The notes under the pieces are model-generated. The model was given only the letters and a program-made list of their open reading frames with translations, searched no databases and was not told where the DNA came from. A program made the translations under genes and the position numbers. Shown here in pieces: positions 35,000-43,414 of a stretch of 64,000 bases of DNA. The stretch is from NCBI GenBank assembly GCA_900466005.1, contig UEGQ01000013.1, positions 1 to 64,000 of the forward strand, in the 5' to 3' direction. This stretch comes from Hyphomicrobiales bacterium. Its GTDB lineage: Bacteria > Pseudomonadota > Alphaproteobacteria > Rhizobiales > Rhizobiaceae. Position 1 is the first letter of the stretch. Each line of letters begins with the position of its first letter.

Positions 35000-35317
35000 C
35001 TAACGCTCCAGCGCATATACGACCTCGTAGAGCCCGGGACTGGCTTGCCCGAGCCGCTTGTTGCGTTCGAGAAAGCCTTCGAGGCGTAGCCGTTCGATGA
35101 TGCGTTGCGCCGCCTCGAGGCTCTCGCTCTGGGCGTAGTTGACGACGCGGGTGCCGTCGAGACTGCGATGGATGCTCGCGGACATCCATCCGGGAATCCG
35201 GCTGGCGAACTCGGCAGATTCCGTCAGCAGATCGATCAGCGGCTGCTGTCCGCCGTCGGGTACGGTGAAGACGTTGATCTGGGTGACGATGCCTGAATTG
35301 GCGCGAATGATGGGCAT
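35000..35317 (-). CDS. Antibiotic biosynthesis monooxygenase (ABM)-fold protein
   Basis: A 105-residue ferredoxin-like alpha/beta protein: an N-terminal strand NVFTVPDGGQQPLIDLL, then IPGWMSASIHRSLDGTRVVNYAQSESLEAAQRI, the typical ABM order. Members include quinone-forming monooxygenases and haem-degrading enzymes, but many have no known activity. AGGAG precedes the ATG. It is an isolated small gene. Confidence 0.78.
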   Translation of the reverse strand: MPIIRANSGIVTQINVFTVPDGGQQPLIDLLTESAEFASRIPGWMSASIHRSLDGTRVVNYAQSESLEAAQRIIERLRLEGFLERNKRLGQASPGLYEVVYALER

Positions 35318-35521
35318 TGGTTTCTCCTCGACACTTGAGGCGATGCCCTACGGGAGCCGAGGCGTGCGCATACGCGTCACGACAAGCCTCCCGGCTGGCA
35401 TGGCCGGTTGCTTGTCGCGGGTTCGCCTGAAGAGCGATACGGAGCTTCCCGTGAGGAGAAGTGGCCGGGGTTACCTCTGCCGGCCAACGTCCTTTTCGAC
35501 GAAGCGATCATGCCAGTTCAG

Positions 35522-35558
35522 GGAACGAAGCGTCAAGCGGCAGCCGACGCCCCGTTCC
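35522..35558 (-). terminator. Imperfect hairpin downstream of the aldehyde dehydrogenase gene
   Basis: GGAACG (35522-35527) with CGTTCC (35553-35558) and GCGTC (35530-35534) with GACGC (35546-35550) make an 11-bp stem with a symmetric internal loop, 12 bases past the stop. No T tract follows on the minus strand. Confidence 0.35.
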
Positions 35559-35569
35559 TCTCCCCTGCC

Positions 35570-36994
35570 TCAGTGTGCGATCATCACGTGGCGGACGGCT
35601 GTGTAGTCTTCGAGCGCGTAGACCGACATGTCCTTGCCGTAGCCGGACTGCTTCAGGCCGCCGTGAGGCATCTCGTTGCAGAGCATGAAGTGGGTGTTGA
35701 TCCAGGTGCAGCCGTAGCGCAGGCGGGCGGCGGTCTTCATGGCGCGCGAGATGTCCTTCGTCCAGACGGAGGAGGCCAGCCCGTAATCGCTGTCGTTCGC
35801 CCAGGCGATCGCATCGTCGGTATCCGAGAAACGGGTAACCGAGACGACGGGGCCGAAGACTTCGCGGCGGACGATCTCGTCGTCCTGCAGCGCACCGGCG
35901 ACGACGGTCGGCGTATAGAAGAAGCCCTTCTCGCCGGCGACCTTGCCGCCGGTGACGATTTCCATGTGCTTGTGCTCGGACGCGCGGGTGACGAAGCTCT
36001 CGACGCGATCGCGCTGGCGCCTGGAGATCAGCGGGCCGATCTCGTTCTCGGTGTCGTCGGCCTGGTTGAACTTCAGCGTCGAGACGGCGGAGGCGAGGTC
36101 GGCGACGAACCGGTCGTAGACCTTGTCGCTCGCATAGATGCGGCAGGCGGCGGTGCAGTCCTGTCCGGCATTGTAGAAGCCGAAGGTGCGGATGCCGGCG
36201 ACGACCGCCTCGAGATCGGCATCGTCGTAGACGATGACCGGCGCCTTGCCGCCGAGTTCGAGATGGGTGCGCTTCACCGTCTTGGCGGCGGCAGCGAGCA
36301 CCTTCTTGCCGGTGGCGATGTCGCCGGTGATCGACACCATGCCGATCTTCGGATTGTTGATCAGCGCGTTGCCGACGCTCTCGCCACGGCCGAGCACGAC
36401 GTTGACCACGCCTTCCGGCAGGATGTCGGCAAGCAGTTTCGCCATCTTCAGCGCTGTGAGCGGCGTCTGTTCCGACGGCTTGAAGACCACGGTATTGCCG
36501 CCGGCGATGGCGGGTGCCAGCTTCCAGGCCATCATCATCAGCGGATAGTTCCAGGGCGCGATCGAGCCGACGACCCCGATCGGATCGCGTCGGACCATGG
36601 AGGTGTGGCCGGGCAGGTATTCCCCGGCGACGGGCGCGTGCAGCGAGCGGATGGCGCCGGCGAAAAAGCGCCAGCAGTCGACGATCGCCGGGATCTCGTC
36701 GTTGATGACGGCGTTGATCGGCTTGCCACAGTTCAATGATTCCAGTGCGGCGAAGCCGGTCGCATCCTTCTCGATGGCGTCTGCGATCGCGAGCAGGTAG
36801 GCGGCACGCTGCGAGGGCGTTGTCGCCGACCAGCTGTCGAAGGCCTTTTCCGCGGCATCGACGGCGGCGTCGACCTGCGCGAGCGAAGCCTCCGGAAGCT
36901 CCAGAATGGTCTCGCCGGTCTTCGGATTGAGGATCTTCTCCTCGATCTCGGTGCCCTTTTCGAAGCGGCCGTCGATCAGCATCTGGGTGTCCAT
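35570..36994 (-). CDS. patD: Gamma-aminobutyraldehyde dehydrogenase
   Basis: A 474-residue NAD-dependent aldehyde dehydrogenase that turns 4-aminobutanal into GABA in putrescine breakdown. Catalytic N149 (APWNYP), E246 (LELGGK) and C280 (GQDC) are present; E246 and C280 fall at the positions I know for E. coli PatD/YdcW. It is the last gene after a polyamine importer, the same order as E. coli ydcSTUVW. GAGGGAG precedes the ATG at 36994; a start five codons earlier (37009) is possible. Confidence 0.9.
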   Translation of the reverse strand: MDTQMLIDGRFEKGTEIEEKILNPKTGETILELPEASLAQVDAAVDAAEKAFDSWSATTPSQRAAYLLAIADAIEKDATGFAALESLNCGKPINAVINDEIPAIVDCWRFFAGAIRSLHAPVAGEYLPGHTSMVRRDPIGVVGSIAPWNYPLMMMAWKLAPAIAGGNTVVFKPSEQTPLTALKMAKLLADILPEGVVNVVLGRGESVGNALINNPKIGMVSITGDIATGKKVLAAAAKTVKRTHLELGGKAPVIVYDDADLEAVVAGIRTFGFYNAGQDCTAACRIYASDKVYDRFVADLASAVSTLKFNQADDTENEIGPLISRRQRDRVESFVTRASEHKHMEIVTGGKVAGEKGFFYTPTVVAGALQDDEIVRREVFGPVVSVTRFSDTDDAIAWANDSDYGLASSVWTKDISRAMKTAARLRYGCTWINTHFMLCNEMPHGGLKQSGYGKDMSVYALEDYTAVRHVMIAH

Positions 36995-37022
36995 ATCGTT
37001 CTCCCTCATCTGTTTTGTCGGG

Positions 37023-37835
37023 TTATTTACCGCTTCCCGAAATCCGGTCGGTGTCGCGGGTGAGATAATAGGCCGCCAGGATCGGCAGGAAGGTCACGAT
37101 CACCACCAGCATGGCGACGACGTTGGTGACCGGCCGCTGGCGCGGGCGAATGAGTTCCTCCAGCATCCAGATCGGCAATGTCGCCTGCTGTCCGCCGGTG
37201 AAGGTGGTGACGATGACCTCGTCGAAAGAAAGCGCGAAGGCGAGCATGCCGCCTGCAAGCAGCGCGGTCGCGATGTTCGGCAGCACCACGTAGCGGAAGG
37301 TCTGGAAGCCGTCGGCGCCGAGGTCCATCGACGCCTCGATCAACGATCCCGAGGTGCGGCGGAAGCGTGCGACGGCGTTGTTGTAGACGACGACGATGCA
37401 GAAGGTGCCGTGGCCGAGGATGATCGTCCACATCGAGTATGGGATCTCGGCCAGCGAGAAGGCCGAGCGGAGTGCAATCCCGGTGACGATGCCCGGGAGC
37501 GCAATCGGCAGGATGACGAGAAGCGAGATCGCCTCGCGGCCGAAGAAGGCCGAACGTGCCACGGCGGCGGCGGCGAGCGTGCCGAGCACGAGGGCGATCA
37601 GTGTGGCGATGCTCGCCACCTTGACCGAGAGCGTTAGCGCGTCCCAGACGTCCGGCCTGTTCCAGGCGACGGCAAACCACTGGGTGGTGAAGCCCGGCGG
37701 CGGCCACTGGAAGCTCTTCTCCTCGGTCGTGAAGGCATAGACGAAGATCAACAGGATCGGCAGGTGCAGGAAGAGGAGCCCGCCGGCCGCAGCGATCTTG
37801 AGCGGCCATCCGGCCGAGGAGCGGTCAGAGCGCAT
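37023..37835 (-). CDS. Polyamine-type ABC transporter permease, PotC/YdcV type
   Basis: A 270-residue permease with six expected helices and the EAA loop [24 protein letters not shown]. The ATG at 37835 overlaps the upstream permease gene by 11 bases; the open frame upstream of it is antiparallel noise in the neighbouring gene. It forms the channel together with the PotB/YdcU-type protein. Confidence 0.92.
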   Translation of the reverse strand: MRSDRSSAGWPLKIAAAGGLLFLHLPILLIFVYAFTTEEKSFQWPPPGFTTQWFAVAWNRPDVWDALTLSVKVASIATLIALVLGTLAAAAVARSAFFGREAISLLVILPIALPGIVTGIALRSAFSLAEIPYSMWTIILGHGTFCIVVVYNNAVARFRRTSGSLIEASMDLGADGFQTFRYVVLPNIATALLAGGMLAFALSFDEVIVTTFTGGQQATLPIWMLEELIRPRQRPVTNVVAMLVVIVTFLPILAAYYLTRDTDRISGSGK

Positions 37836-38775
37836 CGAAGGCCCCCATGCGTTTGGCAGCCCACAGATAGACGCCCATGATGGCGATCGGCACGACGGAG
37901 AAGGCGGCGGCGAGCGGCACGTTGCCGGCCGTTCCCTGTTGGGCGTACACGGCCTGGCCGATGAAGAGCCGCGAAGAGCCGACGATCTGCGGAATGATGT
38001 AGTCACCGAGCGTGAGCGAGAAGGTGAAGATCGAGCCTGCGACGATGCCGGGCATGGCGAGCGGAAGCAGCACGTTGCGGAAGGTCTGGCCGGGATGGGC
38101 GCCGAGGTCGGAGGAGGCTTCGATGAGGTTGCCGGGAACACGCTCGAGCGCCGCCTGGATCGGCAGGATCATGAAGGGCAGCCACACATAGACGAAGACG
38201 AGGAAGGTTCCGATGTAGCTGATCGACAGCGAGTTGCCGCCGATGACGGGCAGCGCGAGGATGCCGTCGAGAAGCCAGGAAAGGCCGAGACGGTCGAAGG
38301 CCCAGGTGAGGATGCCCTCCTTGGCGAGGATCAGCTTCCAGGCATAGACCTTGACCAGATAGCTCGACCAGAGCGGCAGCATGACGCCGAGATAGAAGAA
38401 GGCCTTCCAGCGGCCGGTCGCATAGCGCGCGGCATAATAGGCGATCGGGAAGGCGAGCACGGCGGAGGCGAGCGTGACGACGGCGGCCATCGTGACCGTC
38501 CGCACGATGATGTCGAAATTGGTCGGCACCAGCAGTTGGCGATAGGTCGAAAGCGTCAGTTCGTAGTTGATGAGCCCGGAGAAATCGTCGATCGAGAAGA
38601 AGCTCTGCAGCAGCAGCGCCATGAGCGACCCGACATAGATGATGCCGAGCCACAGAAGCGGCGGGATCAGCATCACGGCGAGCAGCATCGCCGGGCGGCG
38701 CCAGAAGACGTCGGAAAGACGGGCGAAGGCGCCGGACCTGCCGGGCAGGATGGAGGCGGTCGAAACGTCGCTCAT
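37825..38775 (-). CDS. Polyamine-type ABC transporter permease, PotB/YdcU type
   Basis: A 316-residue permease with a cytoplasmic N-terminus of about 30 residues, a first helix at 30-50 and EAA loop [24 protein letters not shown]. Its ATG overlaps the ATPase stop (ATGA), which fixes the start at 38775. Confidence 0.92.
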   Translation of the reverse strand: MSDVSTASILPGRSGAFARLSDVFWRRPAMLLAVMLIPPLLWLGIIYVGSLMALLLQSFFSIDDFSGLINYELTLSTYRQLLVPTNFDIIVRTVTMAAVVTLASAVLAFPIAYYAARYATGRWKAFFYLGVMLPLWSSYLVKVYAWKLILAKEGILTWAFDRLGLSWLLDGILALPVIGGNSLSISYIGTFLVFVYVWLPFMILPIQAALERVPGNLIEASSDLGAHPGQTFRNVLLPLAMPGIVAGSIFTFSLTLGDYIIPQIVGSSRLFIGQAVYAQQGTAGNVPLAAAFSVVPIAIMGVYLWAAKRMGAFDAL

Positions 38776-39761
38776 GCCTCGCCGTCCATGTAGTGGAGAT
38801 CGGAGGGTTGCCAGGAGAGCCTCGCCTCCTCGCCGGGTTTCGGTGTCGTCTGGCCGGCCGGCACCATGACGTTGAGGGCGATCTCTCCGGCGCGCAGGTG
38901 GAGGCGGGTGGCGCTGCCGAGGAAGCTCTCGGACATCACGGTGGCGGCGATGCCGCCTTCGGAAACGAGGCGGATCGCCTCGGGCCGCAGGCTCGCCCAT
39001 TTTGCCTCGCCGCCGAGGCGTTGCATGTCGGCCGGCGCGATGACGTTGGAGGAGCCGACGAAATCGGCGACGAAACGGTTCCGCGGGCGATTGTAGATTT
39101 CCTGCGGCGTGCCGGCCTGGACGATGCCGCCGTTGTTGAAGACGGCGACGCGGTCGGCCATCGAGAGTGCCTCGCCCTGATCGTGTGTGACGAAGACGAA
39201 AGTGATGTCGAGCGAGCGCTGCAGGCTCTTCAGTTCCTCCTGCATCTGTTCCCGGAGCTTCAGGTCGAGGGCGCCGAGCGGCTCGTCGAGGAGGAGCACC
39301 TTCGGCTTGTTGACCAGCGCGCGGGCGAGGGCCACGCGCTGGCGCTGGCCGCCGGAAAGCTGGCCGGGCTTGCGGGCGCCGTAGCCGGGGAGTTTTACGA
39401 GTTCCAGCGCCTGCTCGGCGAGGCGGTGGCGCTCCGCCTTGCCGACGCCCTTGACCATCAGGCCGTAGGCCACGTTGTCGAGAATGCTGAGATGCGGAAA
39501 GAGCGCATAGTCCTGAAAGACCGTGTTGACCTGGCGGCGATAAGGCGGAACGCCTTCAGCCGTCTCGCCGAAGATCTCGATGTGGCCGGAGGTCGGTTGC
39601 TCGAAACCGGCGATCAGCCTGAGGCAGGTCGTCTTGCCGGAGCCGGACGGTCCGAGCATGGCGAAAAACTCGCCCGGCGCGATCTTCAGGTCGACCGCGT
39701 CGACGGCTTTCACCGGGCCGAAATGGCGCGACACCTGCGAGAAGGAAACGGCTGCGGTCAT
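38772..39761 (-). CDS. Polyamine-type ABC transporter ATP-binding protein, PotA/YdcT type
   Basis: A 329-residue ATPase: Walker A GPSGSGKTT (37-45), Q-loop VFQDYALFPHL, signature LSGGQRQR, Walker B VLLLDEPLGALD, H-loop VTHD, then a C-terminal TOBE-like domain (about 245-325). It energises the two permeases that follow directly. It is separated from the binding-protein gene by a 213-base gap holding a large nested palindrome. Confidence 0.93.
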   Translation of the reverse strand: MTAAVSFSQVSRHFGPVKAVDAVDLKIAPGEFFAMLGPSGSGKTTCLRLIAGFEQPTSGHIEIFGETAEGVPPYRRQVNTVFQDYALFPHLSILDNVAYGLMVKGVGKAERHRLAEQALELVKLPGYGARKPGQLSGGQRQRVALARALVNKPKVLLLDEPLGALDLKLREQMQEELKSLQRSLDITFVFVTHDQGEALSMADRVAVFNNGGIVQAGTPQEIYNRPRNRFVADFVGSSNVIAPADMQRLGGEAKWASLRPEAIRLVSEGGIAATVMSESFLGSATRLHLRAGEIALNVMVPAGQTTPKPGEEARLSWQPSDLHYMDGEA

Positions 39762-39786
39762 GGGTACTCCGGTCGAGGTCTGGACT

Positions 39787-39965
39787 TCTCTCCCCTTGTG
39801 GGAGAGAAAGCGATTTCAGCATCTTAGCCTTGGCTAAGTGCTAGAAATCGCAAGTGAGGGGGTCGCGTGCGGAGGGGACCCCCTCACTTGCAAAAATCTA
39901 ACGTTTAGCACTCGCTACGCTCGGCTAATTCGTTGATTTTGCTTTCTCCCCCACCAAGGGGGAGA
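39787..39965. repeat. Nested palindromic intergenic repeat
   Basis: Between the binding protein and ATPase genes are several inverted repeats: CTTAGCC/GGCTAAG (39823-39838), a perfect 15-bp pair GCAAGTGAGGGGGTC (39850-39864) and its inverse (39877-39891), and CTCTCCCC/GGGGGAGA-type arms at both ends (about 39787 and 39965). The whole can fold into one long hairpin and resembles rhizobial mosaic repeats. Confidence 0.75.
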
Positions 39966-39974
39966 AAGGGATCG

Positions 39975-41135
39975 TCACCGACCGCCGATGACGCCGATAT
40001 AGTCGGACACCCAGCGGTGATAGGGGACGCATTCACCCTGGCTCTCGCATTTGCTGACCGGGGTCCGCCAGAAGCTGATCTTCTCGAAATTGTCGAAGCC
40101 GTTGGTGGCGCAGCCTTCGTCGGTCAGCAGTTCGTTGCCCTTGCAGGCGGCGGGAACCGAGGGCACGGCACCGAACCATGCGGCGACGTCACCCTGGACC
40201 TTGGCGGAAAGCGAATGCTCCATCCACATGTAGGCACAGTTCGGATGCTCGCTGTCGACATGCAGCATGGTGGTATCGGCCCAACCGGTCGCCCCTTCCT
40301 CAGGGAAGGTCGAGTCGATCTTGGCGCCCTCGGCCTTCATCAGGTTCACCTGGAACGGCCAGGAACCGGACGCAACGACACCTTCGTTCTTGAAGTCGTC
40401 GATCTGGATCATGGCATCATGCCAGTAGCGGCCAACGAGCTGGCGCTGTCCGCGAAGCAGGTCGAGGGCGGCCTTGTACTGGTCCTCGTTCAGTTCATAG
40501 GGGTCCTTGATGCCGAGTTCCGGCTTGTGAGCCATCAGGTAGAGGGCGGCGTCGGCGATGTAGATCGGGCCGTCATAGGCCTGGACGCGGCCCTTGTTGG
40601 ACTTGCCGTCGGGAAGCGTCATCTCTTCGAAGACGACGTTCCAGCTCTTCGGCGGCTGATCCTTGAAAGCCTCGGTGTTGTACATCAGCACGTTCGGCCC
40701 CCACACATAGGGCGTGCCGTAATGGGTGCCGCCGACCGTGTGCCACGGCGCGTTCTGCAGGCGTTCATCGATGGTCTTCCAGGACGGGATGAGGTCGGTA
40801 TTGATCGGCTGGACGCGTTTGCCCGCGACGAGGCGGAGCGAGGCGTCGCCCGAGGCGGTAACGAGGTCGAAGCCGCCTTCGTTCATCAGCGCGACCATTT
40901 CGTCCGAGGTGGCGGCGGTCTTCACCGTGACCTTGCAGCCCGTCTCCTGCTCGAACTTGGTGACCCAGTCGTAATTCTTGTCGGTCTCGCCGCGCTCGAT
41001 GTAGCCGGCCCAGGCGACGATCGAAAGCGCGCCTTCACCCTTGCCGAGTTCCTTCAGGGGCTCCTGGGCGAGGGTGGCGGTGGCGAAACTGAAAATGGCG
41101 GCGATAGCAGTGCAGGACTTCAGGACTTGCTTCAT
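39975..41135 (-). CDS. Polyamine-type ABC transporter substrate-binding protein (YdcS/PotD-like)
   Basis: A 386-residue periplasmic binding protein with signal peptide 1-23 (ATLA|QEP). Features of the PotD/PotF class include WAGYIERGETD near the N-terminus, the TPYVWGPNVLMYN hinge region (about 140-152) and cysteines in the C-terminal lobe (ACKGNELLTDEGCATN, SKCESQGECVPYH), probably disulfide-bonded. GGGAGA precedes the ATG. Putrescine or spermidine is inferred from the following permeases and patD. E. coli YdcS also binds polyhydroxybutyrate, a point of interest given the phaC locus. Confidence 0.9.
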   Translation of the reverse strand: MKQVLKSCTAIAAIFSFATATLAQEPLKELGKGEGALSIVAWAGYIERGETDKNYDWVTKFEQETGCKVTVKTAATSDEMVALMNEGGFDLVTASGDASLRLVAGKRVQPINTDLIPSWKTIDERLQNAPWHTVGGTHYGTPYVWGPNVLMYNTEAFKDQPPKSWNVVFEEMTLPDGKSNKGRVQAYDGPIYIADAALYLMAHKPELGIKDPYELNEDQYKAALDLLRGQRQLVGRYWHDAMIQIDDFKNEGVVASGSWPFQVNLMKAEGAKIDSTFPEEGATGWADTTMLHVDSEHPNCAYMWMEHSLSAKVQGDVAAWFGAVPSVPAACKGNELLTDEGCATNGFDNFEKISFWRTPVSKCESQGECVPYHRWVSDYIGVIGGR

Positions 41136-41266
41136 CTGATTTCTCCCGGTTCGCGGCCGCTTCGCACGGCCTTTGTTCCCGTCCGAGAACGTGCCGCGAA
41201 AGGGCCGCATTCGCAAATTCATTTATCAGAAAGTCGTTATCGGTTTTTCCGAATGATAAGAGATTT

Positions 41267-41380
41267 GCCCCTCATCCGCCTGCCGGCATCTTCTCTCCGT
41301 TTGACGGGGAGAAGGGACACGTGGCAGCGCCATGACGATCCCGTCTCTCCGCGTGCGGGGAGAGAGTTAGGGTGGGGGGC
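41267..41380. repeat. RIME-like intergenic palindromic element
   Basis: Starts CCCCTCATCCGCCTGCCGGC, includes CTTCTCTCCG...CGGGGAGAAGG and CTCTCCGCG...CGGGGAGAG hairpins, and ends GTTAGGGTGGGGGGC. It is the same family as the element at 51190-51298, in opposite orientation. RIMEs are rhizobial mosaic repeats. Confidence 0.75.
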
Positions 41381-41400
41381 AAGTATTGAAATGAGCTGCC

Positions 41401-42309
41401 TTACCGTCCCCTTCCGCTTCGGAGCGTCTCGGCGATGCCGACGAAATCACGGGCCGACTGCGGCAGGCTGGAGCCCTTGCGCCAGACCATGCCGACCTGC
41501 ACCACCGGCAGGGCACCGGAGACGTCGCGGCTCTCGATGCGGTCGCCTTCGAGCGACCACGGCCGGTAGACGAGATCCGGCAGCAGCGCCACGCCGGCGC
41601 CGGTCGCGACCAGGCTTCGAACCGCCTCGACCGAGCGGGTGCGGAAGGCGACCTGAGGCCGGGCGCCGAGGGCAGAGAGCAGCTTGCCGGTATTCTCCTC
41701 GATTTCGTCCACCGTCAGCATGATCAGGGGTTCGCGGGCGATGTCGGCGGCTGAGATGATATCGGCGGAAACCAGCGGATGGCCCATCGGAAGCCAGAGA
41801 CGGTAGGGCGAGGTTTCGAGGATTTCCGCCTGCAGCGCCATACGGTCGCGCAGGTTCGAGATGACCATGACGGCGACGTCGAGCTCGCCGCCGACGAGCA
41901 GGTGTTCGAGATAGGAGCCGTTGTCCTCGATCGCACTCACCTCGACATTGGGGCAGGCGCGGCGGTAGCGCGCCAGGAGGTCGGAGAGCACGTAGCCGGC
42001 GACCAGCGAGGTGACGCCGATGTTGAGTGTGCCACCGCTGTTTTCCTTGGTCTCGGAAAAGGCGTTGCGCGCGTCCGAGACGGTCGCGAGAATCTTCGTC
42101 GCGTGGCGCAGGAACTGATGGCCGTTGTGGGTGATCGAAAGTCCGCGCGGATGGCGCTCGAAGAGTTCCACGCCGAGATCGCCTTCCAGTTCCTTGATCG
42201 CTTCTGTTACCGAGGATTGCGAAATCGAGAGGTTCTGTGCCGCCCGCGTCACCGAGCCCTGCTCGGCGACGGCGACGAAATACTGCAACTGGCGGAGGGT
42301 GAAGGCCAT
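41401..42309 (-). CDS. LysR family transcriptional regulator
   Basis: A 302-residue regulator with N-terminal winged helix-turn-helix at 1-60 (LRQLQYFVAVAEQGSVTRAAQNLSISQ) and a substrate-binding domain from about 90 (GTLNIGVTSLVAGY). It is divergent from an EamA transporter gene with a 185-base shared region. It also precedes the polyamine importer on the same strand, separated by a repeat. Regulation of the divergent gene is the LysR norm; control of the polyamine genes is possible. Confidence 0.9.
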   Translation of the reverse strand: MAFTLRQLQYFVAVAEQGSVTRAAQNLSISQSSVTEAIKELEGDLGVELFERHPRGLSITHNGHQFLRHATKILATVSDARNAFSETKENSGGTLNIGVTSLVAGYVLSDLLARYRRACPNVEVSAIEDNGSYLEHLLVGGELDVAVMVISNLRDRMALQAEILETSPYRLWLPMGHPLVSADIISAADIAREPLIMLTVDEIEENTGKLLSALGARPQVAFRTRSVEAVRSLVATGAGVALLPDLVYRPWSLEGDRIESRDVSGALPVVQVGMVWRKGSSLPQSARDFVGIAETLRSGRGR

Positions 42310-42412
42310 AGCCGTTTAGAGCACGACAGCGGGCTGGAGAGCAAGCGCGCCTCCGTGGGGCGGTGATCCGCGTGTCCTGCAAGGCAGGCCTGCGCAGACA
42401 TGCTCTTTGCAA

Positions 42413-42431
42413 ACGTCAAGAGACGTATACT
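42413..42431 (+). promoter_or_regulatory. Small inverted repeat and -10 element upstream of the EamA transporter gene
   Basis: ACGTC (42413-42417) and GACGT (42422-42426) flank AAGA and run into TATACT (42426-42431). The position, 64 bases before the start codon, fits a LysR-controlled promoter, but the -35 is poor. Confidence 0.3.
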
Positions 42432-42494
42432 ATCGATGCTTCCATTTCTCTATGCCCTCGCGCCGCGCGGCGGGCCCGTCCCGTCAGTCGCTTC

Positions 42495-43394
42495 ATGAAA
42501 TCCACACCTCTCGGCTACCTTTTCGCGCTGCTCGCCTTTGCCATCTTCTCGCTGCAGGATGGGGTTTCCAAGCATCTCGGCAGCGCCTATCCGCCGGTGC
42601 TCGTGGCGATGATCCGCTACTGGGCGTTCGCGCTCTTTGCCGTGCTTCTCGCCATGCGCGGTCGCGGCGGACTTTCAGCGGCGATCCGGACGCAACGGCC
42701 ATGGCTGCAGATCCTGCGCGGCCTTCTGCTGGCCGTGCAGATCCCGATCGCCATCACCGCCTTCACGCGGGTCGGTCTGGCCCAATCGCAGGCGATCTTC
42801 GCCTCGGGCCCGCTGATTGTCGCAATGCTCTCGGTGCCGATCCTCGGCGAAAAGGTCGGCTGGCGGCGCTGGACGGCGATTGTCGTCGGGCTCTGCGGCG
42901 TCATCCTGATCCTCGGGCCGAGCACGTCGGGCTTCAACGCGCTGGTTGTCCTGCCGCTCCTCGTCGCTCTGATCGGGGCGCTCTATGGGCTCTGCACTCG
43001 GCTCGTCAGCCGGGTGGACGGGCCGACGACCAGCTTCTTCTACATCGGCGTCGTCGGGGCGGTCGCTCTGACGATCGCCGGCCCCTTCTTCTGGACGGAA
43101 ATCTCCGCCTCCGACTGGAAATGGATGCTGCTTCTCTGCCTCACCGGCATCACCGCGCATTTCCTGCTCATCAAGGCCTATGACAATCTCACCGCCGTCG
43201 CCGTGCAGCCGATCTCCTATCTGCAACTCGTGCTCGGCTCGATCCTGGCGGTCAGCGTCTTCGGCGAGACGCTGAAGCCGAACATGATCATGGGCTCGCT
43301 GATCGTCGTCGGCGCCGGCCTCTTCACCGTCTGGCGCGAGAATGTGCTCGCCCGCAGAGCCGCACAGGCGGCGCAGGATGCGCCGGCGGCTTGA
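42495..43394 (+). CDS. EamA/DMT family transporter
   Basis: A 299-residue inner-membrane protein with ten expected helices in two EamA repeats (about 10-140 and 150-285), ending in a short basic tail. MKSTPLGYLFALLAFAIFSLQDG starts the first helix, so I place the start at 42495; the frame is open back to 42363. The DMT superfamily exports or imports metabolites; this subgroup includes uncharacterised exporters. The likely regulator is the divergent LysR protein. The stop is 20 bases from that of the convergent arsA. Confidence 0.88.
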   Translation: MKSTPLGYLFALLAFAIFSLQDGVSKHLGSAYPPVLVAMIRYWAFALFAVLLAMRGRGGLSAAIRTQRPWLQILRGLLLAVQIPIAITAFTRVGLAQSQAIFASGPLIVAMLSVPILGEKVGWRRWTAIVVGLCGVILILGPSTSGFNALVVLPLLVALIGALYGLCTRLVSRVDGPTTSFFYIGVVGAVALTIAGPFFWTEISASDWKWMLLLCLTGITAHFLLIKAYDNLTAVAVQPISYLQLVLGSILAVSVFGETLKPNMIMGSLIVVGAGLFTVWRENVLARRAAQAAQDAPAA

Positions 43395-43414
43395 GGCCTC
43401 GAAACCTGAGCGTG

